From Flavobacteriales bacterium UBA1694 (GTDB lineage Bacteria; Bacteroidota; Bacteroidia; Flavobacteriales; Weeksellaceae), in the NCBI GenBank assembly GCA_002319955.1, contig DCJS01000017.1:98307-113350 (forward strand): a stretch of 15,044 bases of DNA, read 5' to 3'. The translations under genes and the position numbers were made by a program. Under the pieces are notes generated by a model. The model was not told the origin of the DNA, searched no databases, and saw nothing but the letters and a program-made list of their open reading frames with translations. Positions 6,526-13,399 of the stretch are shown here, one piece after another. Position 1 is the stretch's first letter; each line of letters starts with the position of its first letter.

Positions 6526-9261
6526 ATGGATCTATTCTATTTAGTTCCCCTGTTTGGACTCTTGGCATTGGTGTATACCTTTTTGCAGAGCCGCTGGGTG
6601 AGTAAGCAAGACGCTGGAAACGAAAGAATGCGTCTAATCAGTGGCCATATCGCCGACGGCGCCATGGCTTTTCTAAAGGCCGAATACCGCGTCATGGGGT
6701 ATTTTGTCGTCATTGTGGCCATATTATTGGCCCTCATGGGACTTAGCCATGAGAAATCGCATTGGAGCATCGGACTTTCGTTCGTAGCTGGCGCTATTTT
6801 AAGTGCATTAGCGGGCTTCATTGGGATGCGAATTGCCACCAAAGCCAATGTGCGAACCGCTGAGGCTGCAAGAACCTCGCTTTCCAAAGCCCTAAAAGTT
6901 TCCTTCGCAGGAGGCTCGGTCATGGGAATGGGCGTTGCCGGACTCGCTGTACTTGGTCTTGGCGCTATTTATATAATTATCAAACAAATTTTTGCTCCTG
7001 GGGCAGCGACTGATTCTATCGAGATGGAGCGCACCCTGGAGATTCTTACTGGATTTTCCCTAGGAGCTGAATCCATTGCCCTGTTTGCAAGAGTCGGTGG
7101 CGGAATTTATACCAAAGCAGCAGACGTTGGCGCTGACCTTGTTGGAAAAGTTGAGGCTGGAATTCCAGAAGACGACCCTAGAAACCCAGCAACTATTGCG
7201 GATAACGTAGGAGATAACGTTGGGGATGTCGCTGGAATGGGCGCGGATTTATTCGGCTCCTATGTGGCCACCGTTTTAGCCACTATGGTTCTAGGACGTG
7301 AAACCTTCTCTAACGATAATTTTGGTGGCTACGCTCCAATTTTACTCCCGATGCTTATTGCAGGACTTGGGATCGTGTTCTCAATTATCGGAACGCTCTT
7401 TGTTAAAATTAGCGACGACGGGGAAGAGTCTACAAGTAAGGTGCAAAATGCCCTTAACTTTGGAAACTGGGGAAGTATTGTCCTAACGGCAATAATCACC
7501 TATTTCTTAACGCAATACCTACTTCCGGATACCATGGAGCTTCGAGGCTTTGTCTTCACCAAAATGGGCGTCTTTGGCGCTGTAATCGTCGGGCTTGTGG
7601 TCGGCACTCTAATGAGTATTATTACAGAGTACTATACGGCTATGGGCAAAAGACCTGTGAAGAGTATTGTGAAGCAGTCTTCCACAGGCCACGCCACCAA
7701 TATTATTGGAGGGCTTGCCATTGGAATGGAATCGACGCTTCTTCCAATCTTAGTACTCGCCGGTGGGATCTGGGGCTCTTACCTTTGTGCAGGCCTTTAC
7801 GGGGTGGCGATTGCCGCGGCCGGAATGATGGCAACCACCGCCATGCAGCTTGCCATAGATGCCTTTGGCCCGATTGCCGATAACGCTGGAGGGATTGCTG
7901 AAATGAGTGATCTTCCAAAAGAAGTTCGTCAAAGAACCGACATCCTAGACGCCGTTGGAAACACAACGGCAGCCAGTGGAAAAGGGTTTGCAATTGCGTC
8001 TGCGGCCTTAACCGCCCTGGCCTTATTTGCGGCCTTCGTTGGTATTGCAGGCATTGACGGGATTGATATTTACAAAGCGGATGTTTTAGCCGGTCTTTTA
8101 GTGGGTGGAATGATTCCGTTTATCTTTTCTTCTCTTGCTATTAGAGCTGTGGGACAAGCGGCTATGGCTATGGTTGAGGAAGTAAGACGTCAGTTCCGTG
8201 AGATCCCAGGGATTTTAGAAGGAACGGCAGAGCCCGAATACGAAAAGTGTGTGGCCATCTCGACGGACGCTTCGATTCGTAAGATGCTCCTTCCTGGAGC
8301 CGTAGCTTTAATCTCCCCAATACTCGTCGGGTTCATTTTTGGCCCTGAAGTTCTTGGAGGGTTCCTTGCAGGGGCAACCGTCAGTGGTGTTCTAATGGGA
8401 ATGTTCCAAAACAACGCGGGTGGCGCTTGGGATAATGCGAAGAAATCCTTTGAACAAGGTGTAGAGATTAACGGCGAGATGCATTATAAAGGCTCCGAGC
8501 CTCACAAAGCCTCTGTGACTGGGGATACGGTTGGAGATCCTTTTAAAGATACGTCCGGCCCTTCTATGAATATCCTAATTAAACTCATGAGTATTGTCTC
8601 CTTAGTGATTGCCCCAACGCTGGGCTCCGTTCACCAAGAGAAGATCGACCAGGCCAGACAAGAGAGTTTTAACCGCCTAAGCGAAAGAATGACTCCAGGA
8701 ATGAATGCCGAGCTTGCTCTAGCGGGCGCTCAAAATGCGGGTACGCCTCAGAGCCTAGGCGCTTTAAATGCCGATGGGGATTTTATTTATGAGCTTGGCG
8801 AGGTAAAAGAATTCACCCTAGAGAATGGAGAAAAACTAGAGCTTGGTGTGAACAGCCAAGTGAGCTACCTCTTGCAGCGCTACGAAAAGAAAGACAAAAC
8901 TCTTTTAAATGACCAGGAGTGGTTTACAATTGAAAACCTCAATTTCGCTTCTGGAAGTAGTGATTTGACTCCAGGCTCAGAAGAGAACCTGATGGGACTT
9001 GCAAAGATTCTTAAAGCGAGTCCGACGCTCAAAATTAAAATTGGAGGCTACACGGATAATACAGGGAACGAGACCAATAACAAGAACTTATCGCAGCTAA
9101 GAGCCCAAAGCGTAAAGCTTATGCTGCTCGAACTGGGAATCCCAGCCGATAACTTAGAGGCAGAAGGGTATGGCTCAATGCATCCAATGTGCGAGCCAAA
9201 CGACACGCCGGAATGCCAAGCCTTAAACCGCCGCATCGACGTTCGCGTTTTAGAACTCTAA
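6526..9261 (+). CDS. hppA: K+-dependent membrane pyrophosphatase, H+-pumping type, fused to a C-terminal OmpA-like domain
   Basis: A 911-residue protein. Residues 1 to about 700 form the 16-helix membrane pyrophosphatase, which couples pyrophosphate hydrolysis to ion pumping. The substrate-binding segments are DVGADLVGK (200-208) and a block with DNVGDNVGDVAG (226-237). Ala482 and Gly485 in GNTTAASGKG are the K+-dependent signature. The usual gate glutamate of Na+ enzymes is missing (ADLFGSYV, Gly244) and also absent one turn later, but Glu182 appears in GAESIALFARV; from memory this is the pattern of Flavobacterium johnsoniae-type H+ pumps. A linker (about 701-798) leads to an OmpA-like peptidoglycan-binding domain (about 799-911) with GYTDNTG (Asp844), NLSQLRA (Arg859) and NRRIDVRV. 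In known membrane pyrophosphatases the C-terminus faces the periplasm, so this tail is placed to bind the cell wall. Confidence 0.93.
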   Translation: MDLFYLVPLFGLLALVYTFLQSRWVSKQDAGNERMRLISGHIADGAMAFLKAEYRVMGYFVVIVAILLALMGLSHEKSHWSIGLSFVAGAILSALAGFIGMRIATKANVRTAEAARTSLSKALKVSFAGGSVMGMGVAGLAVLGLGAIYIIIKQIFAPGAATDSIEMERTLEILTGFSLGAESIALFARVGGGIYTKAADVGADLVGKVEAGIPEDDPRNPATIADNVGDNVGDVAGMGADLFGSYVATVLATMVLGRETFSNDNFGGYAPILLPMLIAGLGIVFSIIGTLFVKISDDGEESTSKVQNALNFGNWGSIVLTAIITYFLTQYLLPDTMELRGFVFTKMGVFGAVIVGLVVGTLMSIITEYYTAMGKRPVKSIVKQSSTGHATNIIGGLAIGMESTLLPILVLAGGIWGSYLCAGLYGVAIAAAGMMATTAMQLAIDAFGPIADNAGGIAEMSDLPKEVRQRTDILDAVGNTTAASGKGFAIASAALTALALFAAFVGIAGIDGIDIYKADVLAGLLVGGMIPFIFSSLAIRAVGQAAMAMVEEVRRQFREIPGILEGTAEPEYEKCVAISTDASIRKMLLPGAVALISPILVGFIFGPEVLGGFLAGATVSGVLMGMFQNNAGGAWDNAKKSFEQGVEINGEMHYKGSEPHKASVTGDTVGDPFKDTSGPSMNILIKLMSIVSLVIAPTLGSVHQEKIDQARQESFNRLSERMTPGMNAELALAGAQNAGTPQSLGALNADGDFIYELGEVKEFTLENGEKLELGVNSQVSYLLQRYEKKDKTLLNDQEWFTIENLNFASGSSDLTPGSEENLMGLAKILKASPTLKIKIGGYTDNTGNETNNKNLSQLRAQSVKLMLLELGIPADNLEAEGYGSMHPMCEPNDTPECQALNRRIDVRVLEL

Positions 9262-9291
9262 ACCGCCTTAATTTTTTATTTCAAATTAATG

Positions 9292-9329
9292 CTTTGCCTA
9301 AGGTTTAAATCTTAGGCAAAGTTTTTTTT
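9292..9329 (+). terminator. Intrinsic terminator after hppA
   Basis: A perfect 11-bp stem (CTTTGCCTAAG at 9292-9302, complement at 9311-9321) with an 8-nt loop is followed by eight T. It separates hppA from the dnaX promoter. Confidence 0.9.
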
Positions 9330-9346
9330 ATTGCTAGAAAATTCTC

Positions 9347-9354
9347 TATTTTTG
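9347..9354 (+). promoter_or_regulatory. Candidate -7 promoter box of dnaX (leaderless spacing)
   Basis: TATTTTTG fits TAnnTTTG exactly and lies 4 nt before the ATG at 9359. A TTG at 9331-9333 is only 13 nt upstream of the box, shorter than usual for a -33 element. Confidence 0.55.
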
Positions 9355-9358
9355 AAGA

Positions 9359-10441
9359 ATGGAAAATTTCATCGTATCCGCACGTAAATACCGCCCACTA
9401 GAGTTTGATACTGTAGTCGGACAGTCGCACGTGACCGATACGTTGCAGCATGCGGTTGAGACGAATCAAATGCCCCAAGCGCTCCTGTTTTGTGGGCCTC
9501 GAGGCGTTGGAAAAACAACCTGCGCAAGAATCCTCGCCCGAAAAATCAATGAGAAGGACGGCTCGGTTTCTGAGGATGGATTTGCTTACAATATCCATGA
9601 ACTCGATGCGGCATCCAATAACTCTGTGGATGATATCCGCGAACTGACCGATCAGGTGCGTTTTGCGCCCCAAGTCGGGAAGTACAAGGTGTATATTATT
9701 GATGAGGTGCATATGCTTTCCCAGGCTGCTTTTAACGCATTTTTAAAAACGCTTGAAGAGCCCCCAGCGCATGCCATTTTCATTTTAGCCACCACTGAGA
9801 AGCATAAAATCATTCCAACGATTTTATCCCGCTGCCAGATCTACGATTTTAAACGCATCACCATTGAGGATATTCAGCTGCATCTTAAGAGCATTGCAGC
9901 CAAAGAGAATGTTTCCTACGAGGATGACGCGCTTTACCTTATTGCTCAAAAAGCGGACGGCGCCTTAAGAGATGCCCTTTCTATATTTGATAGGCTAACC
10001 ACTTTTTCTCAAGGGAATATTACGCTCGAGAAAGCGGCAGAAGTTCTAAACATATTAGATTACGACCAGTACCTTAAAATCGTGAACTTAGCCCATACAG
10101 GAGACATTCCTGGGGTTTTAAACCATTTTGATCAGATTGTTAAGAAAGGCTTTGATCCGCATATTTTCATTGCAGGACTTGGCGGGCATTTTAGAGACCT
10201 CATGATGGCTCAATCTGAGAGCACCTTAAATCTTATTGAAGTGGGTCAGGCCACGAAACAAAAGTACGCTGAGCAAAGTAAAGCCTGGAGCGCCTCACAA
10301 CTTATTGACGGTATTGAAATCTGCAATCATGCCGATTTAAATTATAAGAATTCGAAAAGTCCGCGCCTCACCGTGGAAATCGCCCTCATGCAGCTAAGTT
10401 CATTACAAGGCGCTGAGGCTCTTAAAAAAAAAAATTCTTAA
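9359..10441 (+). CDS. dnaX: DNA polymerase III gamma-like subunit (zero frame of dnaX)
   Basis: The zero frame encodes 360 residues of the clamp-loader ATPase that loads the sliding clamp on DNA. Walker A is GPRGVGKT at 46-53, Walker B is IIDEVH with Asp115-Glu116, sensor 1 is in LATTEK (143-148), and the SRC motif with the arginine finger is at 157-159. The region after about 180 is the lid and the collar (domain III). The zinc-binding Cys cluster of E. coli DnaX is missing; between residues 55 and 80 there is KINEKDGSVSEDGFAYNI instead, as I recall from other flavobacterial DnaX. The frame ends at TAA 10439-10441 immediately after an A11 run, right where domain III should end. The tau tail follows in the -1 frame. 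So this frame alone yields a gamma-like form; see the separate entry for the tail. Confidence 0.9.
   Translation: MENFIVSARKYRPLEFDTVVGQSHVTDTLQHAVETNQMPQALLFCGPRGVGKTTCARILARKINEKDGSVSEDGFAYNIHELDAASNNSVDDIRELTDQVRFAPQVGKYKVYIIDEVHMLSQAAFNAFLKTLEEPPAHAIFILATTEKHKIIPTILSRCQIYDFKRITIEDIQLHLKSIAAKENVSYEDDALYLIAQKADGALRDALSIFDRLTTFSQGNITLEKAAEVLNILDYDQYLKIVNLAHTGDIPGVLNHFDQIVKKGFDPHIFIAGLGGHFRDLMMAQSESTLNLIEVGQATKQKYAEQSKAWSASQLIDGIEICNHADLNYKNSKSPRLTVEIALMQLSSLQGAEALKKKNS
10421..10441 (+). promoter_or_regulatory. A11 slippery site in dnaX
   Basis: The run is CTT, then A at 10424-10434, then TTCTTAA. In the zero frame it reads L-K-K-K-N-S-stop. A net change of +1 A (transcript slippage) or a -1 ribosomal slip gives L-K-K-K-K-F-L-I-L-P and enters the tau tail. 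The nearest downstream hairpin (GAGTC-TAC-GACTC at 10471-10483) is weak and about 36 nt away, and no Shine-Dalgarno-like stimulator is seen. Polymerase slippage on the homopolymer is therefore the simpler mechanism. A miscounted homopolymer is the main alternative. Confidence 0.7.
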
Positions 10442-11109
10442 TCCTTCCGCCACTTCCTAAAGAATCTAGTGAGTCTACGACTCCCAATGAATCCACCCAG
10501 GTAAGAACGGCTTTAACCACAGAGGTAGCTCCTAAGCCCGAAGTAGTTCCTGCGAGCTCTGAGCCTAAAAATATTGAGCCAATTGCAGCGCCAGTGCTCT
10601 CTGGTCTTGTTGAGACCCAAAAGGCCACAAAACCCCTTTTAACCGCAGAGCATAGATTCTCACGCTTTAGCATTGAGGCGGCATTAGATCCAAAGGTGGA
10701 TGTGAAACTTAGTGAAGAATTTTTAATAGCTGAGAAAGAGGTTCCAACCAACCATTTCTCTCAAAGTGACATCGATTCAAACTGGAGCGCGTTTCTAGAG
10801 AAACTAAAATCAAGGGATAGCCTTATTTATAATGCCATTGCGGGCTTTCGATTAGTCAAAAGTGGCGAGGATACGGTACTCGTACACCACGCCTCACAAA
10901 CGGCTCGAGCAGAGTTCGAGCGGATTCAGGCCGATTTTTTCGGACCGTTCAAAAAAGTGGTAAACCATCACAAAATCAAAGTCGAGTTTAAAATGGATAA
11001 GAAGCTAAAGAAAGAAATCATTACCAAGCGAAGTCTTTTTGAATCCATGGCCAATGAGAATCCTGTTCTAAGAGAACTGGATGAGTATTTTAAATTAGAC
11101 CTTACCTAA
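10426..11109 (+). CDS. dnaX: tau-specific C-terminal part of DnaX (-1 frame, joined by slippage)
   Basis: The -1 frame is open from the A-run to TAA 11107-11109 and adds 224 residues after the lysines, for a predicted tau of 583 residues. It starts with a Pro/Ser/Thr/Glu/Ala-rich linker (to about the codon at 10650), as in domain IV of tau. A folded tail follows, containing IDSNWSAFLEKLKSRD and ending in NPVLRELDEYFKLDLT, the usual end of flavobacterial DnaX. This part would bind the polymerase alpha subunit and the helicase. An internal ATG at 10594 falls inside the linker, so a separate gene is unlikely. Frame relation: zero-frame codons begin at positions 3n+2, tail codons at 3n+1. The evidence supports one gene split by the A11 run, expressed by slippage or mis-sequenced. 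Confidence 0.8.
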   Translation, partial: KKKFLILPPLPKESSESTTPNESTQVRTALTTEVAPKPEVVPASSEPKNIEPIAAPVLSGLVETQKATKPLLTAEHRFSRFSIEAALDPKVDVKLSEEFLIAEKEVPTNHFSQSDIDSNWSAFLEKLKSRDSLIYNAIAGFRLVKSGEDTVLVHHASQTARAEFERIQADFFGPFKKVVNHHKIKVEFKMDKKLKKEIITKRSLFESMANENPVLRELDEYFKLDLT

Positions 11110-11167
11110 AGCTGGAGAAACCAGCAAAGCAATCAAAACTTTAGAGCATACTTACAGTTATAGAGCA

Positions 11168-11181
11168 GAGGGCTTCCCCTC
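11168..11181 (+). other. Small hairpin just upstream of the DAHP synthase gene
   Basis: GAGGG-CTTC-CCCTC forms a 5-bp GC-rich hairpin 14 nt before the ATG at 11196. A second hairpin, GCTGG-AGAAA-CCAGC, at 11111-11125 directly follows the dnaX stop but has no T-run. Neither is a clear terminator. No exact TAnnTTTG box was found in this 86-nt gap, so the downstream genes may be read from dnaX. Confidence 0.35.
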
Positions 11182-11195
11182 ACAGTCATAAGCTT

Positions 11196-12278
11196 ATGGA
11201 ATTAAAAAATTTAAAAAACGAGTGGATCTCGCAGTTCGATAACCCCCTAATTATAGCCGGGCCTTGCAGCGCGGAGAGTGAAGCGCAGATGCTTCAAACC
11301 GCCCAGCGTATTAAAAACTCAACCGATCAGGTGCCCGTCTTTAGAGCCGGCATCTGGAAACCTAGAACCAAGCCTAACGGCTTTGAAGGGGTTGGGGTCA
11401 TTGGCCTAAACTGGTTAAAGAAAGTAAAGGAGGAATTTGGCTTTAAAACAGCGACCGAGGTGGCCAATGCCGGCCATGTGCGCGCAGCGCTTGAGGCCGA
11501 TGTCGATATCCTTTGGATTGGGGCGCGCTCAACGGTGAACCCTTTTACAGTACAAGAAATTGCAGAGGCCCTAAAAGGAACCAAAAAGCCGATCCTTGTA
11601 AAGAACCCAGTGAATCCTGATCTAGCCCTTTGGATTGGCGCGATGGAGCGACTTCTAGGCCAAGGGATCGAGAACCTTGGGGCCATCCACCGAGGGTTTT
11701 CCACCTACCAAAAAACAAAGTACCGCAACGTTCCGAATTGGCAGATTGCGCTTGATTTTAAAAACCAATACCCAAACATTCCACTCATTGTCGATCCTTC
11801 CCATATTTGTGGAAATAGAACCGGCCTTTCCTCTATTGCGCAGGAGGCCTTAAACGTAGGCTATGCTGGCGCAATGATTGAAACGCATTGTTCTCCTGAT
11901 GAGGCTTGGAGTGATGCAGCGCAGCAAATCACCCCTGAGGTCCTAGCAGAGCTTATCTCTGGCCTAGAGTTGAGACAGTCCGGAATTACCGGCTACGAAG
12001 ATGAGCTCGGTGCGCACCGGACTTTAATTTCGGATATCGATTTTCAGTTAATCGAACTTCTTTCCCAAAGAATGAAGCTCTCTGAAAAGATTGGAAGCGT
12101 TAAGAAAGAAAATAACTTGGCCGTCTTTCAGCCGGACCGCTGGAAAGTAATCACCGATTATGCCGCTCAAAAAGCGCAAGAAACAGGCATGAGTCAAGAT
12201 TTCATTGAAAAGCTTTTCAAAGCCATCCACGAAGAATCCGTGGAGGTCCAAAATAGCATGATGCTCCCTAAAGCCTAA
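11196..12278 (+). CDS. Bifunctional DAHP synthase / chorismate mutase (type II)
   Basis: A 360-residue fusion enzyme for aromatic amino acid synthesis. Residues about 1-260 are a 3-deoxy-7-phosphoheptulonate synthase of the KDO8P-synthase-like class: IIAGPCSAES with metal-binding Cys24, AGIWKPRTKPNGFEG at 51-65, VKNPVNP at 135-141, VDPSHICGNRT with His203, and the ETHCSPDEAWSD segment at 229-240. Residues about 270-350 are an AroQ chorismate mutase: GAHRTLISDIDFQLIELLSQ and RMKLSEKIGSVKK, then a helix with EESVEVQ. The domain order (synthase first, mutase last) is the one common in Bacteroidota, and the mutase part may also serve in feedback control or prephenate supply. The next gene rsgA starts 7 nt downstream, so the two share a transcript. 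Confidence 0.94.
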   Translation: MELKNLKNEWISQFDNPLIIAGPCSAESEAQMLQTAQRIKNSTDQVPVFRAGIWKPRTKPNGFEGVGVIGLNWLKKVKEEFGFKTATEVANAGHVRAALEADVDILWIGARSTVNPFTVQEIAEALKGTKKPILVKNPVNPDLALWIGAMERLLGQGIENLGAIHRGFSTYQKTKYRNVPNWQIALDFKNQYPNIPLIVDPSHICGNRTGLSSIAQEALNVGYAGAMIETHCSPDEAWSDAAQQITPEVLAELISGLELRQSGITGYEDELGAHRTLISDIDFQLIELLSQRMKLSEKIGSVKKENNLAVFQPDRWKVITDYAAQKAQETGMSQDFIEKLFKAIHEESVEVQNSMMLPKA

Positions 12279-12285
12279 TACCACT

Positions 12286-13209
12286 TTGAAAGGTCTCATC
12301 ATAAAATCCACAGGCAGTTGGTACCAGGTCTTAGACCTAGAGAGCCGCATAATCTACGAAGCTCGAATTCGTGGGAAATTTAAGCTGATTAAAACCAGAC
12401 TTACCAACCCACTTGCCGTGGGGGATAAAGTGGAGTTTCAATTGGAGGTGGACGACATTGCTTGGATTACGCACATTGAGCCTCGAAAGAATTACCTAAT
12501 TCGAAAAGCAGTCAACCTGTCGAAAGAAGCGCACATTATAGCCTCGAATATTGATGTGGCCTGCTTTCTTTTCACCTTAAAGCATCCAGAAACCTCCCTT
12601 GGGTTTTTAGACCGCTTCTTAGCATGCTGTGAAGCCTATTCCATAGAGCCACTCATACTCTTTAATAAAATGGATGTTCTCTCGGAGCAGGAGAAAGCCA
12701 TCACAGAAGAGATTAGTGAGATTTACGAAAAGATCGGTTATAAGACCTTAAGTAGTTCCTCTTATTCAAAGCAAGGTCTGGAGGCGCTTACTCAGGAGTT
12801 AAAAGACAAAACATCGGTCTTTTTTGGCCATTCTGGCAGTGGGAAGTCCACGCTTGTCAATGCGCTTCAACCGGATTTGAATATTAAAACCTCTGAAATC
12901 TCCTTAGTTCATCTAAAAGGGAAGCATACCACGACTTTCGCCCAGATGCATTTCTGGTCCTTTGGAGGACAGGTCATCGATACGCCAGGAGTTAGAGAAT
13001 TTGGAATGATCAACGTGGAAAAAGAGGAGCTTCAACACTATTTTCCGGAAATATTTAGAACAGGGAGAAACTGCAAGTATCATAACTGTCTACACCTCAA
13101 TGAACCCAAGTGCAAAGTCTTAGAAGAAATCGAAGAAGGGGGGATTCAGGAGTCTCGGTACATGACGTATTTAAAGCTCATGGAGGAGGCGGATGAGACT
13201 GGGTATTAA
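12286..13209 (+). CDS. rsgA: Ribosome small-subunit maturation GTPase RsgA, TTG start
   Basis: A 307-residue circularly permuted GTPase that acts late in 30S subunit assembly. An N-terminal OB-fold (residues about 1-70, KSTGSWYQV) is followed by the G domain in permuted order: G4 NKMD (127-130), G5 around SSSSYSKQG, G1 GHSGSGKST (181-189), G2 at KHTTT (213-217), and G3 DTPG (232-235). A C-terminal zinc knuckle has Cys263, Cys268, His270 and Cys276. The start codon is TTG: the frame has a stop at 12259-12261 and no ATG or GTG between it and the conserved start LKGLIIKSTGSWY. Seven nt separate it from the DAHP synthase stop, suggesting coupled translation or a shared mRNA. No terminator with a plus-strand T-run follows. 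Confidence 0.95.
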   Translation: MKGLIIKSTGSWYQVLDLESRIIYEARIRGKFKLIKTRLTNPLAVGDKVEFQLEVDDIAWITHIEPRKNYLIRKAVNLSKEAHIIASNIDVACFLFTLKHPETSLGFLDRFLACCEAYSIEPLILFNKMDVLSEQEKAITEEISEIYEKIGYKTLSSSSYSKQGLEALTQELKDKTSVFFGHSGSGKSTLVNALQPDLNIKTSEISLVHLKGKHTTTFAQMHFWSFGGQVIDTPGVREFGMINVEKEELQHYFPEIFRTGRNCKYHNCLHLNEPKCKVLEEIEEGGIQESRYMTYLKLMEEADETGY

Positions 13210-13211
13210 TG

Positions 13212-13234
13212 AAAAAACCCAGCCGAAGCTGGGT
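13212..13234 (-). terminator. UUCG-loop intrinsic terminator on the minus strand
   Basis: On the minus strand ACCCAGC-TTCG-GCTGGGT (13234-13217) is followed by six T (13217-13212). On the plus strand the hairpin is followed by A-rich DNA and so is not a good terminator for rsgA. The C(UUCG)G loop is unusually stable and marks the minus strand as the functional orientation. Confidence 0.7.
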
Positions 13235-13281
13235 AAAAACTAATAACCATGAAAACTCAAATTAAACATGAGAATCACGTT
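13212..13281 (-). ncRNA. Candidate small RNA (about 70 nt) on the minus strand between rsgA and ndk
   Basis: Read on the minus strand, a sigma-54-like promoter at 13306-13291 predicts a start near 13281-13280. There a hairpin begins: AACGTGA (13281-13275) pairs with TCATGTT (13271-13265) around a TTC loop, with one G-U pair. A single-stranded A/U-rich stretch of about 30 nt follows (13264-13235), containing TTTTCATGGTTATTAG, and then a terminator hairpin with a UUCG tetraloop and six U. This is the classical layout of a small regulatory RNA: 5' hairpin, unpaired seed region, intrinsic terminator. No protein frame fits on this strand. The plus-strand 26-codon frame over the same DNA has no support. 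It is a prediction from structure only. Confidence 0.5.
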
Positions 13282-13290
13282 GGTAATTAT

Positions 13291-13306
13291 TCAATATCTG
13301 TGCCAA
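13291..13306 (-). promoter_or_regulatory. Sigma-54-like promoter of the candidate small RNA
   Basis: On the minus strand TTGGCAC (13306-13300), five nt, then TTGA (13294-13291) match the -24 TGGCAC and -12 TTGC elements at the correct spacing, except that the -12 dinucleotide is GA instead of GC. The match around -24 resembles the E. coli glnA sigma-54 promoter as I recall it. Confidence 0.45.
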
Positions 13307-13349
13307 AACGAATTGAATTGCTGAAGTGAAAAGTTAAAATATCATAAGA

Positions 13350-13377
13350 TTGTTTTGCTGTAATTTTTGTATTTTTG
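13350..13377 (+). promoter_or_regulatory. Candidate promoter of ndk
   Basis: TTG at 13350-13352, 17 nt, then TATTTTTG at 13370-13377, an exact TAnnTTTG box. The ndk ATG lies 22 nt downstream, so this unit would have a short leader. Confidence 0.6.
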
Positions 13378-13399
13378 CACCATCAAAATTAAGATACAT

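Noticed and set aside
10471..10483. The GAGTC-TAC-GACTC hairpin as a frameshift stimulator for dnaX
   Set aside because: Only 5 bp and about 36 nt downstream of the A-run, whereas stimulatory structures lie about 5-9 nt away.
10594..11109. The tau tail as an independent gene starting at ATG 10594
   Set aside because: The same frame is open back to the A11 run, the upstream codons form a normal tau linker, and the ATG lies in the middle of that linker with no promoter.
13217..13234. The ACCCAGC hairpin as the rsgA terminator on the plus strand
   Set aside because: On the plus strand it is followed by TAAAAAC with no T-run; the T-run exists only on the minus strand.
13249..13329. A 26-codon plus-strand frame (ATG to TGA) just after the rsgA hairpin
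   Set aside because: No start-site signal or recognisable protein, and the same DNA is better explained by a minus-strand small RNA with promoter, 5' hairpin and terminator.
13367..13399. An upstream ATG for ndk at 13367
   Set aside because: It overlaps the TATTTTTG box and adds 11 residues not seen in the NDK family; ATG 13400 gives the normal 138-residue protein.
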